A stretch of 64,000 nt of DNA. Source: Hevea brasiliensis (lineage: Eukaryota > Streptophyta > Magnoliopsida > Malpighiales > Euphorbiaceae). Shown piece after piece: positions 11,191-24,088 of this stretch (position 1 is the first letter of the stretch; each line of letters starts with the position of its first letter). The stretch spans positions 114,163,795 through 114,227,794 of the forward strand of contig NC_079495.1 of assembly GCF_030052815.1 (NCBI RefSeq). Reading direction: 5' to 3'. The notes below the pieces were generated by a model. It worked only from the letters and a program-made list of their open reading frames with translations, was not told the origin of the DNA and ran no database searches. The translations under genes and the position numbers were made by a program.

Positions 11191-13571
11191 AATGAATTGA
11201 GTTGAATTAACATGTTTTCTAAAATAATAATGAAAACACATAAAATAAATACGAAAGGAGACTAAATGCCAACAAAATGCAATGAATGTTAATCTTAAAT
11301 GTCTATATAATTTGACTTAATCAGTCATTATGCCTTATTTTTTTCTCATCAGGCATAACTGAATCCATTAGAATGACTTTAATTCAACTTACTACCTATT
11401 GACTTTGCTTCTCTGCCTAATATGACAATTCAAGTTACCACTATATACCCTATAGCTACTACATGCTTTGGTTCTATACTTTACCTAACTTTCCTTATAC
11501 TGTCAACAACTTAAGTTCTTATCCCATTGCCCCTTATTCTACCTTGAGGACAGAAAAGTGACGAAGTCTAATCCAAATTCTGTTACTTTGAGCTCTAGGT
11601 TTAGGCTCCTAACACTGCATCAATTATGACCTACTCTAAATTTTGTACTTCTGAGTTCCATATCTTGACAAATATTCTCCCTAATGTCATCCTTTTCTAA
11701 GCTCTCTATCCACACTTTTTAGTTTATCTCGTTTATCTTTCCTAGAACCTCATTTTGCTTCCTCTGTATCAAGACTCTACTCTTCCTAATCTTATCCTAA
11801 TTTGGGCCTCTCAGTTTGTTCTTTAGCCAACTCCTTTTATCTTACCCAAATCTGAACTTTGACAATTTTATTCTTTAGCTCTATTATCTTTCTTGACCTG
11901 ATTGTCATATCAAAAGCTAGTACTTTTTTACTGTCTCTAACAAATCATCTATACCTCGATGTTACTCAAAATTGGTCTTTTGATCACTCTAACTAGTACT
12001 TCCACTTGCATTCGAGTTATGCTACATCTACAACCAATTGTCCCAATTTTCATTTTTACACCTCCTCTATTTACTGGCATTTTGTAATTTGTCTTTGTTG
12101 ATTTACTGCCCTCAACATTATTCTATTTAGAACTTGAGCAATAAGAAGTAAAAAAGAGACTTAGGGAATTGCAGCCATGCATTCACTGTGTGATCTATGT
12201 TCCTATGCTTTAGCATACATACTACCCTTTATTACCTCAGGGAGGGCATCTACAGCAATTATATTTTCCAATATCCACTCAATTAGCCAAAACTTAAAAT
12301 ATTAGGTACCCAAACTCGTCATTCAATTCAAAGGCTTTGCATCCATCATAATCTAATCACTTATGGTTTTTATAATGGAACTTGTACCTTGTCTAGGATA
12401 CTTGAGCTAATTACTCTCTACCACTCTCTACAGTCCCACCTGGGACACTATTTCGTAGGTCACCATCACCAGTAGTAACCTTCTATCTCTCCTTAAAGGA
12501 TAAGACCACCCTACATCACAATTGACTGCAAAAGAGGTACTGAATCTGCCATTTTGCCATAATAATGTTAGGCTATCCGCTCTCTTATCATACTGCAAAC
12601 CTTAAAATCTCATTTCATAGGCTATGAACATCATTCATAACATCTGGTCTCTTTTTAAGGGAAGCAAAGTTGTACTCTGTGCCTTGTTGCCACACAAAGA
12701 AGATACTATTTTTACTAAACTTTAAGCAAAATGTCCATTGTAATGCCAAAACTGTCCAAGATCCCATATTGGAGATCAGATGGTCTCACTCTGTGATTTG
12801 TGACTATACTGAAACCTCTAATCTTATGACAACTCCAGATATAACTCTAGCTCATGCTAGAGTAACCGAGTCACTGACTCTAGTTACCGTCTAATTGTGA
12901 CCTTTGATATTTTAGCTCAAGGGTTTAGACTCCTAACTAGGAGTTTCAAATTCTTCTGCAGAAATAAAACTCTATTCTAGCATAATGTACCAAAATAGAG
13001 GTTATCTGCAAACACCCTCATCATGGAACGCCACGGGGATGCACACAGCTCTACACAATAATTCCATGTTGACACTGTAATCTGCAGCTTACAACATAAA
13101 TATTGAGAATATTGCATAATTATTGCGGTATATCCCAACAGACTAGGCTTCGCAATCTCTTATCTCTCTTAAATCCACTGATACCATAAACTTACTCTGA
13201 CTGGGCTATACACTTATGACTACCAACAGTGGTATCCTCAACCCTATCTAGGGAAACTATAGGGCCATAACTCACCTTTACATACTCATGCCTTGCATTA
13301 GACAGGCACACCATTTAGCCCTACTAGGATAGAAACACAACATTTCTTAGAGTACATATCCCTAAGGAAAAAACTTAACATGTTTGCTAGCTCTAACTCA
13401 CATCACCATGTACTCCACTAAAACTGAAACACTAAACTGGAGCACTCTTACACTACCCAAGGAAATACGCAGAACCTAGAAACAAGAAATTATAGAAAAA
13501 GACGAAATATAAATATATACTCTGCATATGACAACTCTAGGTGCATACTTTTCCATGAGTTTAGAGCCCAA
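11191..13571 (-). other. Non-coding stretch, internal region of element E
   Basis: It lies downstream, in - orientation, of a PBS and LTR (family E), so by position it is the element's internal region. I find no frame longer than about 75 codons and no gag or pol motif. It is either heavily decayed or a non-autonomous interior. No second E LTR is visible, so the 3' end of the element is lost. Confidence 0.4.
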
Positions 13572-13583
13572 GCTCTGATACCA
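13572..13583 (-). other. Primer-binding site of element E (tRNA-iMet)
   Basis: The minus strand reads TGGTATCAGAGC, the classic complement of the 3' end of plant initiator tRNA-Met. It is four bases from the LTR edge at 13588. Confidence 0.8.
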
Positions 13584-13587
13584 ATTT

Positions 13588-16262
13588 TGTCATGACCTGA
13601 TTTCATAGGCCAAACTAGCACTAGGACGTGGCCAGCATAAAACACCTGAGACCCATAGTAAGCCTCACTATTCCCAATGCCATAACCAGGACCAAAATCA
13701 AGGCCCAGCATATTAACAAAAATAAAATATAATGTTTTAAATTTATTTTGGGCCAACTCAACCCGATTTCTATCAGGAAACCAAAACTAAGGAAGTCCAT
13801 ATCAACTCTGATACCCATCATGTACAAACTATTTAATATCATAAATTTTTCATTAATTAATATAATATATACACAAACCAATATCACAACGGAGCTCTAG
13901 TTATTAAACAAATAAATAAATAAATAGACACAATAAACTATTAAACTAAAAAGCACAATCTGCAGAGGAAAATGCAGGCTAGACTCAAAGAAATAAACTA
14001 GCTCCTCCTGCAACCTGGAAAAAATATTTGAATAGGAATGAGCGTTCTACTCAGAGAGTTTAGATATTGATTATAAGTGCAATTTCTATGACTATCTAAA
14101 ACTAGTGCAATCCTACCATGAAATGCACATCCATCACATATAACGATAATTCATCCAATATTCGCACGAGAAGTTAATTTAGAACTACTTACGCACTCAT
14201 TGTATCATATCAATACATATATGGGAGTTGATCTCCTATATAGCTCTCTTAATCTAATACCTGCCAGCGAGGTCAACTCAAGCCGGACTTTCACTTAATA
14301 ATTCAAGTGTAGGGGTCAGCGAGATCAACTCAAAGCCATACTCACACCGACTTATCCATATATAAGGATCAACTCCCAGTGAGTCAAGCTCCAACCACGA
14401 CTACCTATCCTACCCATATCCATATCCGCACCATACTCATACCAACACACACAAAGCTCCAAATTATCTTTAGGGCAGCAAATAAACAACAATAATTAAA
14501 TATGTAGCAACCAAAATGCCCTTAAGATATTAATTATTTATGTGCATAATTAATTATTTATAGAATGCATGAACATGCCAGATATATATAACCAATATTG
14601 AAATTACAAAAAATAATCAATATCCAACTCACAAATTGGTGGATCTAATTGCAACTAGTTCGGCTGGAAGGAGAAGAAAGACTAACAGGCACCAATTACC
14701 TAGACAGACATATTGACCTCTATCAAATTTACTGACAGAATCAATTAATTAATTTAATCAAAGAAGCAAGAATAATTTCTAAGGTCTTGCTGAATTTTTG
14801 ACAGAGTCTCCTCTATAACTAGACCTAACCCCCTGTAAGAAAATTCAACCAAAAACAACAATACAGGGCCTTAGGCCCACAACAACAATTATAATGCCTA
14901 TTTGAGGCCTACAAGAAACTTAATTTAGGTTCAATCTTCCAAACTCCAGCTCAAGTTCCTAACTCCTCTATAGTCCAAATAATTATTTTCAATACTTTAA
15001 AATTTAGAAAAATATTTCTGAAGGTTTTCTACATCCTTGTATTAATTAAAATTATTTTACTAAATTTTTCTAAGTCAAAAATATTTTATAGATTTAACCA
15101 ACCAACTTAGCCAAGGTAAAACTACACAACTTGAGTTCAGGACTGCCTTTGCAAATTTTGCTACCTAGAATGTATCCAGAACGTCTGAAAACGTTGGGAA
15201 TGATTGTAAACACGAATCCTATCCGAGACAACCCGTTGAACACCCAAACAAAGTCTATAAATTGTTAATAATTATCATATAATTATATTTAATTTTCGGG
15301 CATCAAAAAAATTAAAAATCTCACCAAGCAATCTATACTGTCTGATGAATCGCCTTTTTCAAATGGTGTCCAATCAGAGCGGGGTTAGTCCCATCTCGAA
15401 GGTTTCATCGGTCTGAATTCAATGGTGGTCTCAAATTTTTTATCTGATGGTCGGATCACTCGAAAAGTGGTCAGAAAGCCACTGACAAATCCATTTCTCT
15501 CTCTTCCTGTTCTCACCGAAAACCACCATTAAAACTGGCAAGGAAGGTCCCAAAAGAATGCTTGAGCTACCAAGAGTTGAATGACATCCTCCTTGGTCGG
15601 AACCACCTTCAAGATTGCCGGCCACCAGAGCTCAAAGTTGGCGCCTCGCTCTCTCTCTGTCTCTCTATCTCACTCTCTTTCTCTTTCTCTCTCTCTTGTT
15701 TTCTCACACCTCCAGTCACTATGCACTGCTATTGGGGAGCCCTTGGATGTCACTGGAGGAGGTGAGCTGGGTGGCTGCCGCCAGTGGTGGTCCAAGTCCA
15801 CCGGAGAAAAGGAAGAAGGAGAGTGGGGGAGAAGATGAGAGAGAAACGGGAGAGGGTGTGTTTCTGCTGGGTTTCAATTTTTTTTTCTTTTTTTTTTCTT
15901 GCTAGAAATGTCCCATCAATGTATTTTTTTTTACTTTTATTTTTTTCCTTCACTTATAATAATAATATAATAATATAAATTTAAAATATCTAAACTATTT
16001 AACATTAAAATAATGTAGAGTATAATAGAATAAAACAATAATAATAAAATACACTTACAAATTTTTTTTCTTTCCTAAATAATAATTAATTTAATACAAT
16101 AATAAATAAAGCTTTTAAATTTAGTTTTTAAATAAAATAACAAGATAATAATAATAATAATAACAATAATACTAGTAATCTCATAAAATATGATAAACTA
16201 TAAAATAATATTAGAATAATATTAAAATTATATCTTTATAAAAAAAAATTTAGGTTGTTACA
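13588..16262 (-). repeat. Family E 5' LTR (2675 bp)
   Basis: It starts TGTCATGACCTGATTTC next to the PBS and ends TTGTTACA at 16262 (+ reading), giving TG...CA termini. The TCATGACC...GGCC wording near the edge resembles known plant gypsy LTRs. It holds pyrimidine-rich sequence and a (CT)n tract (15648-15704), the longest spurious frames (15562-15978), poly-T runs near 15879 and AT-rich DNA to the end. Confidence 0.7.
15648..15704. repeat. (CT)n microsatellite, interrupted
   Basis: CTCTCTCTCTGTCTCTC and similar tracts over about 57 bp. It lies within the family E LTR and generates Ser/Leu-rich artificial frames on +. Confidence 0.85.
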
Positions 16263-16884
16263 GGAAATACAAAGTTTATGTGAAGGAGTGGTGACACTTT
16301 TGCTATCAGTTTATCAATATTATGATGATATTTTTATTTAGAAAATGTAATCCTAGCATGAGCATGTGATTAAGAAAAATATGGTTATATCTAGAACTTG
16401 TAAACTTGTAGTGCAGTTTAAATCTAGAAAAAGCCAGGAGAGGCATGTTTGAAAATAATGGCTAAGGTGATGTCATTTGTCGATGTAAGTTTTTTTTTTT
16501 TTAAGTAATCAGTTCAATGTAAGGAATATCCATAACTTTTCTTGTTTTGTTTCTTCTTCTTTTCTTTGTTATGTGTTTTACGCCTAAAAATAACAATTGG
16601 TATTAGAGCTCCCTCACTAGAAAACTATTATGTTTAGTTAGTTAAAATCAGATGGATCATTGCCAAATAAAAGATTTCCACCATCATATCATATTTTCTC
16701 CGGAAGCAGGAGTTCAATCCTAATTTATTCTTCTCAAAGCAGTATCAGATTTTGACAAAGGTTCGAGGGCAGGTTGACGCAAAGTTTCCCTCAATGTTTA
16801 ATCTTTGTGAAAAATTGAGGGTAAATAAATCCTAAAGATCATAACTTTGCGTCGAATAAAACGTGTTAAGCTTTCAGTTGTATT
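16263..16884. other. Mixed sequence with a PBS-like site
   Basis: No gene seen. At 16596-16609 the + strand reads ATTGGTATTAGAGC, one base off a tRNA-iMet primer-binding site and directly after ...TAACA, which looks like an LTR end. A small copia-type LTR relic could lie in about 16263-16595, but its left edge is not evident. Confidence 0.3.
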
Positions 16885-17049
16885 CTACCCATCACAAAAT
16901 GTCTCTAAAGAATCAAATAACACAAACAAAATTATAAGAACAAAAGGGAAAGAGAAAGAGAGCTCCAAACCATCCTTAGCAGGTGTGGACTTGAGAGAAG
17001 ATTTAAGCCCTTTACTGGGAATTGAGTACCCTTTTCCTCCCTTCTCCAT
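16885..17049 (-). CDS. Possible first exon of a host gene (hypothetical)
   Basis: On the minus strand an ATG at 17049 opens a 54-codon frame beginning MEKGGKGYSIPSKGLKSSL, closed by TAG at 16885-16887. After the Lys/Ser/Pro-rich start the frame turns T-rich and hydrophobic right after GGATG|GTTTGG (about 16971), which looks like a splice donor and intron. The coding part would then be about 26 codons. Upstream is a pyrimidine-rich leader (17050-17308) of the kind seen in plant 5' UTRs, and this block is less AT-rich than its surroundings. I do not recognise the protein and see no second exon. It may be the stump of a host gene, a fragment captured by a transposon, or chance. Confidence 0.35.
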   Translation of the reverse strand: MEKGGKGYSIPSKGLKSSLKSTPAKDGLELSFSFPFVLIILFVLFDSLETFCDG

Positions 17050-17308
17050 TTTCACCCGATAATACTAGTGCTTCTGCAACTCAAATACAAAGATTGAAGC
17101 AATCGATACGACAATGTACATAATCAACCATCAGATGACAAACCCTATTGGGCACAGAGAAAATACACTGCAGTGAACTAAAGGGAATTTCATAGAGAGA
17201 AGAAGAAGAAGAAGGAAGAGGAGGAGGAGAAGTAAAAACGAGGAGGTAACCGCACAACGAAAGCCCAGAGCCACCGGATACGAGTTTTCGCCGGACTGTC
17301 CTTATCAT
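17050..17308 (-). promoter_or_regulatory. Possible 5' leader of the 17049 exon
   Basis: On the minus strand it runs from GC-richer sequence (CGGCGAAAACTCG) through CT-rich tracts (CTTCTTCTTCTTCTC) to the ATG at 17049. A 75-codon frame over 17081-17308 has no family resemblance and is probably part of the leader. Confidence 0.3.
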
Positions 17309-17819
17309 CAGTTGGCGTTTTTAACTTTTTCTAGTTATTTGTAATTAGTTAAAATTACTATTTAATCCTTGATTAATTATAAATTGATTTCACTATTTTA
17401 ATAAAGAAAATTGGCCATATCAGTATATTACACGAATTATATATTATGTTATTTTAAAAATATGTATTATTTTAAGTAATTTTATAATATCTAAAATTAT
17501 AAATTAATAAATTTTAAAATTTTAAAAAATATATAATGAATAAAATTTTTTATAATTATTATTTTCATATATGAGATAAGATAAGATTTTAGTTATTAAA
17601 ATTTAAAAATATTTAAATAAAAGAGAATATTTAATATGATAAATTAATTTTTATAAAGATAATTAAAATATTAAAAAAAAGTGTTTCATGTATCAATTTT
17701 TTAAGTTATCTCATTAAGTGAGATGACATACTCTTATAAAATCATTTTAAATGTCTAACTTTAATATATATATATATATATATATATAACAATAAAAATT
17801 TATTGTGATTTTGGCTAAA
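17309..17819. other. AT-rich spacer
   Basis: Very AT-rich, with no gene or recognisable element. It includes a (TA)n microsatellite at about 17764-17788. Confidence 0.6.
17764..17788. repeat. (TA)12 microsatellite
   Basis: An uninterrupted TA run of about 25 bases. Confidence 0.9.
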
Positions 17820-18640
17820 ATGACATTATTATGATAAAAAGTCTATTTAGATCCTTTAAATTATACCAAATAGTCACAAAATTTTTTAAAGTGTTTTGAA
17901 ATTAAATAAGTCTTTTAAATTTTAAAAAACAGATCAAATAAGCCCTTAGAGATAAATAAGTGATTTAACTTTTAAAAATAGTTAAAAAAATAAAAGATTA
18001 AACTATAATTTAGCTCTAATGTAAATCCAACCAAGATCATATACGAAAATTTTCTAATGCATGGGTCCTCTTCAGTAATTTTACCTATCTGATTTGTAAC
18101 ATCCCGGTGGATATCTATTGCATATACTGAAGTAAATTGATAAGTTGTTCTTTACTGAATTGTTCAAGAAGCTTCTCTATAGAAACTATAGAACAACTTA
18201 TTAATTTACATCTTGAATCATTTTGATAAAAAAACAATTTATCAATTTGCTTCAAGATACCGAAAATATTACAAATTAGATATGCAAATTTGCTGATGAA
18301 AACCACATGCATTATAAGATTTTCATGCACAGTTTTGGCTAAATTTATATTAGAGGTAAATTGTAGTTTAATCTTTTTTGAACCATTTTTTAAAAGGATT
18401 TTTTCTTATGTAGACTTGAATTTTTATTGACTTAAGACACAAATATGCGGGAATAGGTTCCATCATCCATCTTGTGTCTTGAGTCTACTGTGGAATGGAT
18501 ATAAGCTTATTTGCTTTATTTAAAATTTGAAAGCTTATTTGATATTTTTTAAAAATTTAAAGAGCTTGTTTGGATTCGAAACACTTTAAAGGCTTGTACA
18601 AGTATTGGCCCATACTTTAAAAGGCACAATAAACCTTTTG
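17820..18640. mobile_element. Long inverted-repeat (foldback/MITE-like) element
   Basis: The left arm (about 17830-18030) and the reverse complement of the right arm (about 18340-18630) match in the same order. TTTAAAGTGTTTTGAA pairs with the complement of TTCGAAACACTTTAAA, and AGATTAAACTATAATTTA pairs with TAAATTGTAGTTTAATCT. A smaller inverted repeat sits in the centre (18130-18155 against 18185-18210). No coding frame. The layout suits a non-autonomous DNA transposon with long inverted ends, but edges and TSD are not clear. Confidence 0.5.
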
Positions 18641-18900
18641 CATTGATTAGTTGTACACATATGTATATAAATAATAATTACTTAGTCTTTATAATTTCAT
18701 TTTATCAACTAAACAGTTTTTTTGTCAAAAATTTTTTACTATTGCTAATCAAGACAAAAAATAAGTTAAACAAGATTTTTTTTTTTTTTTAATTTGAATG
18801 GGTAGTGAGAGGCATAAAAGGGATTAAATTTTGAAAGGATTAAGAAGTATGGATGTTATCAAGTAGGCTACTCATGAAATTTAGGATATTCAAATATCAA
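18641..18900. other. AT-rich spacer
   Basis: Nothing recognised. A T-run lies at about 18778-18790. The last five bases (ATCAA) are the left TSD of the family G solo LTR. Confidence 0.5.
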
Positions 18901-21900
18901 TGTCACACCCTACTCCCTCGTAAGATGTAACATGATCCCGTAGTACACCTAATGAATTACCGTACTTCGCCTACCGATAACCCATTAGATATACTACAAG
19001 GGATTTTAAAAACAATTTTTGTGAAATTTAAATTATCGATTAAAATTTGGTGTTATAAAATTGTTTCAAAATTTCGGCAAAGTGCCGGCTGTATTTTGAG
19101 AAAATAGTTCTTCAATCCTGCAAAAGAAAATGCTCCAATATGTTTTCTCAAATACAACTTCAATAACTTCATTTCAATTCACAATTCAATTATCAATAAA
19201 CAATCAATTCATTTTCAAACTAATCTCATCATAAAGAAACATTTTATTGATTACAAGACTCAAAATTTATAATACAAAACTATTCAAGTAAATGAAATCT
19301 CAAATTTATATTTACAATAATTTACATTTAATTACATACCAAAATGTTTTACAAGAGTTTTTATACAACTGCTCAAATAATTTACATACATATTATTACA
19401 TGCATACATCAAAACCTATGTACATGGGTATACCTATAATATACCTGAGTCGAATCAAAGTGTCTTCAAAGAAACTTACTCATCGCTCTATGCTCTTCTT
19501 ACTGCGACAAAGATACAAAGCTATCATTGAGTGGTGAACTCGATGGTGCACAACTATAATTTAAAACATAGTACAATATACATTGACAAAATTCTGATAA
19601 ATAATTTGGAAATCTGAATACTCATCAAATTCTAAAACTCAAAATATTCATTGCCAATAATGTAAATCATTTGTATAAAATGACTTTGATCAAGAAATTC
19701 AATTTATCAAATCATAACTAACCATTTAGGTAATTCCAACAAAATCAATTATACATAAATCATAATTGAAATCACAATTCTTTACCATTCAAAAACATTC
19801 TGTCTCAAAAACCATGCTGTATCTCAAAAATCATTCTTTATCTCACTAACTATGCAAGACTAATCCGAAAGGGTCATATTCGATGTGATTCTAACTCCCA
19901 ATGGTCGGGGAGGTCGAATCAGATTCTAACTCCCTATGGTCGGGGAGGTCGAATCATCGTGCACAGTACCATCACAATAATGAATCTTCCGCAAGGGCCA
20001 TAACGATAAAATAAACTTAGATCTAACCTCAAATCAGAGAAAAATCTAAGCCTGTGCACGTACTATGGTAATCAAAACACAACTAACTCCATTGTCTTCT
20101 CAACAAATGAGAGAGACGGGTAATAACCTAGTTAAGTATCTATAGTGAGATATAAAATAATATCACAATCCTTTTAGTGAGCATAAATCACAATATAATT
20201 CGATTCAAATTCAATTCCAATATCCAATAATTTTTATGCTCATCACAATTCAAATCATAAATTTGCATTTTTCATGAAAATTACCATCACAATTCAAAAC
20301 ATGTTCTATCACAATTTTCCAAAACATAATTTATTCAATCCAAAACAATGCTTAATACTTATGGAAATACCATTTCACAAAGCTAAATTCATACATACTA
20401 TAATAATTTTCAATAATCATTGAATTAAATCCAATGCTTGTTAAACATAATACATAAGAAAAATATGTCATTTAATCATATGAAATATTCAAAACAAAAT
20501 CAGTTAAAAACTTGTTATGCACAAACCTCTGATAACTGTCTCTTGGTCTTGACTCAGTGTTTCCTTCCCTCTCCCTGAGTCTTTGCTAACTGAGAATACA
20601 ATTTGAAGTGTTTCGGTACTTAATCAAACTGTCTCTAACGATAATGTTTGATAAATAATTCACTGAATGCTATTATTTGCTTAATCAACTTAATATATCG
20701 ACCCTCGATGCGTTTTAGGTAATTTAGGTTTTAACGTTTCTAATATGTCACATTCGATAGTCTTTTAGGGTTGGTACATGTTACCAAGTTCATTTCCGTG
20801 TATACTGCATTTTCTTGCAATTTGCTGGATTCCGGGATACTAGTTTGACCTAGCCGGACGACCTAGTTTCCTCAGTTTTTGGGTTTCGGTCAAAACTACA
20901 AACTTGTAGATCTATGTCTTATTGCATGCGGGACAAAATTTCAGGTCATTCTGAGTTATGTAGACCAAGTTATGGTCATTTTACTATTGCTGGTCAAATT
21001 GCACCAAATTGGTCATTTTAGGTCACTTTAGGTCATTTTAGGTTCGGTCAGTTTTTGGACCCGAAATTATGCAAGCTTTTTGACTTGCTTATGGTCATTT
21101 CTTAGCTTTGGTGTCTTCATAAGACTTGTAGATATGGGTCTTAACTATTCATGGTTAAAATTTCAGGTCAATTGGACCTGTTTTGAGTGAGTTATGGCGT
21201 AAACACTAACTGCTGCCCAAATGGTCAATTTTCAAGCCTCATTTGCACTTAATCCAGATTTGGTCATTTTTCAAGCTACCTTGCAAGCAGAATTTTGGCA
21301 AGCTTCCTTCATGAAAGTTGGCACATTTTGTGCCTAGTTTCACCTCCAATTGGTCTCATACTAATTGGAGCCACACAATTAAATTTCTAAGCCTAAAACT
21401 TAAACTGTCTTATTGAAATTCTTGCATACACATCAAGCATCACTTTTAACACTCACCAAACTTAACATTTAAACCAATTCTGGTTGTACCACAACCTAAA
21501 CATAATTTACAACATTTTATAGGTCATTTTGGTAGCTTACAATTACATTCAATGTGCACCAACAAGTGCAGAATTTGTCCAACTCAATTTACAACAATTC
21601 AATCACCAATTCATGCTCATTTACATGTCAAACTTCACACCATTCATGCACTCAAACTGCCATAACAACCAGCACATTTTAACATCATTATTCCATAAAC
21701 CAAGCATGAATTCTAGCATTCTTCAAGAGCTAACAAACTGCCACAATGGTACATTTACATTCCCTTTATTTCCAAGCTTTAAATTTCATTTCACATTTAC
21801 ATATTCTAAATATACATCACCCAAATGATTACCCATACACATAAATAATTAATCAACCTTCTAATCCACCATTTACAAGCAAGAGTAAACTATCTTCGAA

Positions 21901-22883
21901 GTGTTTCCATGGCTGCCAAAAGTACACATTCCCATTCAACATCAAAGCTCAAAATTTTCTTCATAAATCAAACACCCATAACACCCTTACAAACTTTAAC
22001 AAAGCAACAATCAAAAACTCAAACTTACCTATGGATGAGACTTCTCAAATCTTCACTAAACTTCTTGATTTTGGTATCAAACTCTTCCTTGTGATGTGGG
22101 GATAAACTTTAATGAAGCAACCTAGGTGTTTGGAGGTGAAATGAAGAGGATGATGAAGCTTGAACCAATTGCGGCAATGGAGGTTTTGAGAGAGTTCAAT
22201 TCGGCATGGTGAGTCTCAAGGTTGAAGATGAAGTTTAGTGGAAGTAATCTGCCCATGTGATGTTAATTTAATCCCCAAAGTGCTCCACTCACCCATTTTT
22301 AATGATTTAATAAGTGAAAAGTGTTAATTACCCAATTTGAACCCCATTTTTTGCTATTTATATTAGGTACCCCTAATTTAATTTTTCATTATATTTTCCA
22401 AGTGTAATATCATGTATTTTCAATGGACATTTAGGTCAAAAGACAACTAGGGGTGTCAAATGACCACAATGCCCCTGTTCGGGTTACATTCCCGATTTTT
22501 CGGTAACAACGGGTTTTTTCCGTTTTTCGATTTCTCACTTTTTTTTGTACTAATTATTTAATTTTTCTTTGATATTTCTAATGATATTTATACTTCAATT
22601 GATGTCTCTTTAAGTCTTAAAATTAATTTCCAGGGTTCTCCGAGGTCCAGGGCTAGTCAACGGTCCACGCCGTGACTTCCCCGTGCGGTCACCCATCGCT
22701 AGGGTTCCCGGCTCGCTTAACTTGGTTGCATTTCTTTACTATTATTTTTCCTTTGTTTTTCTTGTATTTCATTATTTAATGTCTCCTCACTCATATCGAA
22801 GTGTAGTTCTAGGCATCCTAGCTGTCCGGACAACACTGGTCACCGGAACAGTAGAACGCATTACCGAACATAGGGGTGTTACA
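18901..22883 (-). mobile_element. Solo LTR of a gypsy-type element, family G (3983 bp)
   Basis: It begins TGTCACACCC and ends GGGTGTTACA, with a perfect 5-bp TSD, ATCAA, at 18896-18900 and 22884-22888. There is no PBS, polypurine tract or internal region, so it arose by recombination between two LTRs. Orientation is minus, judged from shared modules with the array LTRs: a 5'-terminal block (TCCGGACA...GGTCACCGGAACAGTAGAA at about 22826-22857), GGCAAAGTGCCGGCTG (19076-19091), the CCAATTGG stem-loop (21344-21370), and repeated phrases at 20902-21200. The small frames (19292, 21529, 21909, 22683) are not genes. Confidence 0.9.
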
Positions 22884-24019
22884 ATCAACCCGTCTCAAAT
22901 CTAAATTAAAAAACACCTTTTACTCGTTTATCATTATTTGCATGCTATGTGAACCCACATTTTTTTTTATATTTTTGTTAAATTTTTTATCATATTGGAG
23001 AATCATAGGTTAGGCAACCAAACCTAAACTCAAAATATTAAAAAAAAAACTACATCAAAAAAATTTTAATTTTAAAATAATTAAATAAAACAAGTTAGGG
23101 TATCTGTAGGTACCCACTACTCATTTAGCTAAATAGGTTCGAGTAATGGGTATCCGATATTGAACCCAAAACCTAACCGAACACATGACAAGTATAAAAT
23201 TTGAGATTCCAACCCATCCATACCCAATTAAGAACTATCCAAACCCATTCTATTATGGTTTGGATGGTCAAGTGCCCATAAAAATCTACTCAACTATCAT
23301 CCATAGTAATAGCATAAAGGAGTTGGAATTTTGAAATAGCCATTTTCCTTTATACCGTTATAATGAAAAATTTCAAACAAATATGCATGATTTTGATGAT
23401 ATGAATTAATTCTTTTATTATTCTTTGGGGAAAATATTAATTTTTTTAGAAATACACCTTTTACTCGTTTATCATTATTTGCATGCTATTTGAACTCACA
23501 TTTTTTTTTTATATTTTTGTTAAATTTTTTATCATATTGGAGAATCATAGGTTAGGCAACCAAACCTAAACTCAAAATATTAAAAAAAAAAACTACGTCA
23601 AAAAAATTTTAATTTTAAAATAATTAAATAAAACAAGTTAGGGTATCTGCAAGTACCCACTACTCATTTAGCTAAATAGGTTCGAGTAATGAGTATCCAA
23701 GATATTGAACCCGAAACCTAATCGAACACATGACAAGAATAAAATTTGAGATTCTAACCCATCCATACCCAATTAAGAACTACCCAAACCCATTCTATTA
23801 TGGTTTGGATGGTCAAGTGCCCATAAAAATGCACTCAACTATCATCCATAGTAATAGAACAAAGGAGTTTGAATTTTGAAATGGCAATTTTCCTTTATAC
23901 CTTTATAATGAAAAATTTCAAACAAATATGCATGATTTTGATGATATGAATTAATTCTTTATTATTCTTTGGGGAAAATATTAATTTTTTTAGAAAATAA
24001 TTATTAGAATAAATCTTTT
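22884..24019. other. Spacer occupied by a tandem duplication
   Basis: It follows the ATCAA TSD of the solo LTR and ends at the left edge of LTR C. Nearly all of it is the duplicated 541-bp unit listed separately. No gene seen. Confidence 0.6.
22913..23996. repeat. Two tandem copies of a 541-bp unit
   Basis: Copy 1 is about 22913-23453 and copy 2 about 23454-23996. Both start ACACCTTTTACTCG and end with TTAATTTTTTTAGAAA, and they differ only at scattered bases and small A/T-run changes. The unit has no coding frame and no LTR features. It is a simple local duplication of unknown sequence. Confidence 0.9.
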
Positions 24020-24088
24020 GTGACACCCCTCATTCAACTAAAGTGTAGCCGAGCAAGGCATGTCACACTCGGTGCCGGAGTACCCTAT
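24020..24088 (-). repeat. Family C LTR, left 69 bp
   Basis: It begins TGTGACACCCC and continues GTGTAGCCGAGC...GGTGCCGGAG, as the array LTRs do. It stops at CCTAT (24084-24088), where the copia element is inserted, and resumes at 59104. Joining CCTAT to CTTATCTTAC matches the uninterrupted array LTR wording (CTCTATTTTATCTTAATTC). Confidence 0.85.

Noticed and set aside
13490..13887. Two overlapping 88-codon minus frames at the E LTR edge
   Set aside because: They cross or abut the PBS/LTR boundary and have no domain; chance frames in AT-rich DNA.
15562..15978. Several overlapping + frames rich in Ser, Leu and Phe
   Set aside because: Produced by the CT-rich and poly-T tracts within LTR E.
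16263..16595. A complete small copia LTR before the PBS-like site at 16596
   Set aside because: The PBS match has a mismatch, no partner LTR or left edge is seen; kept only as a low-confidence note.
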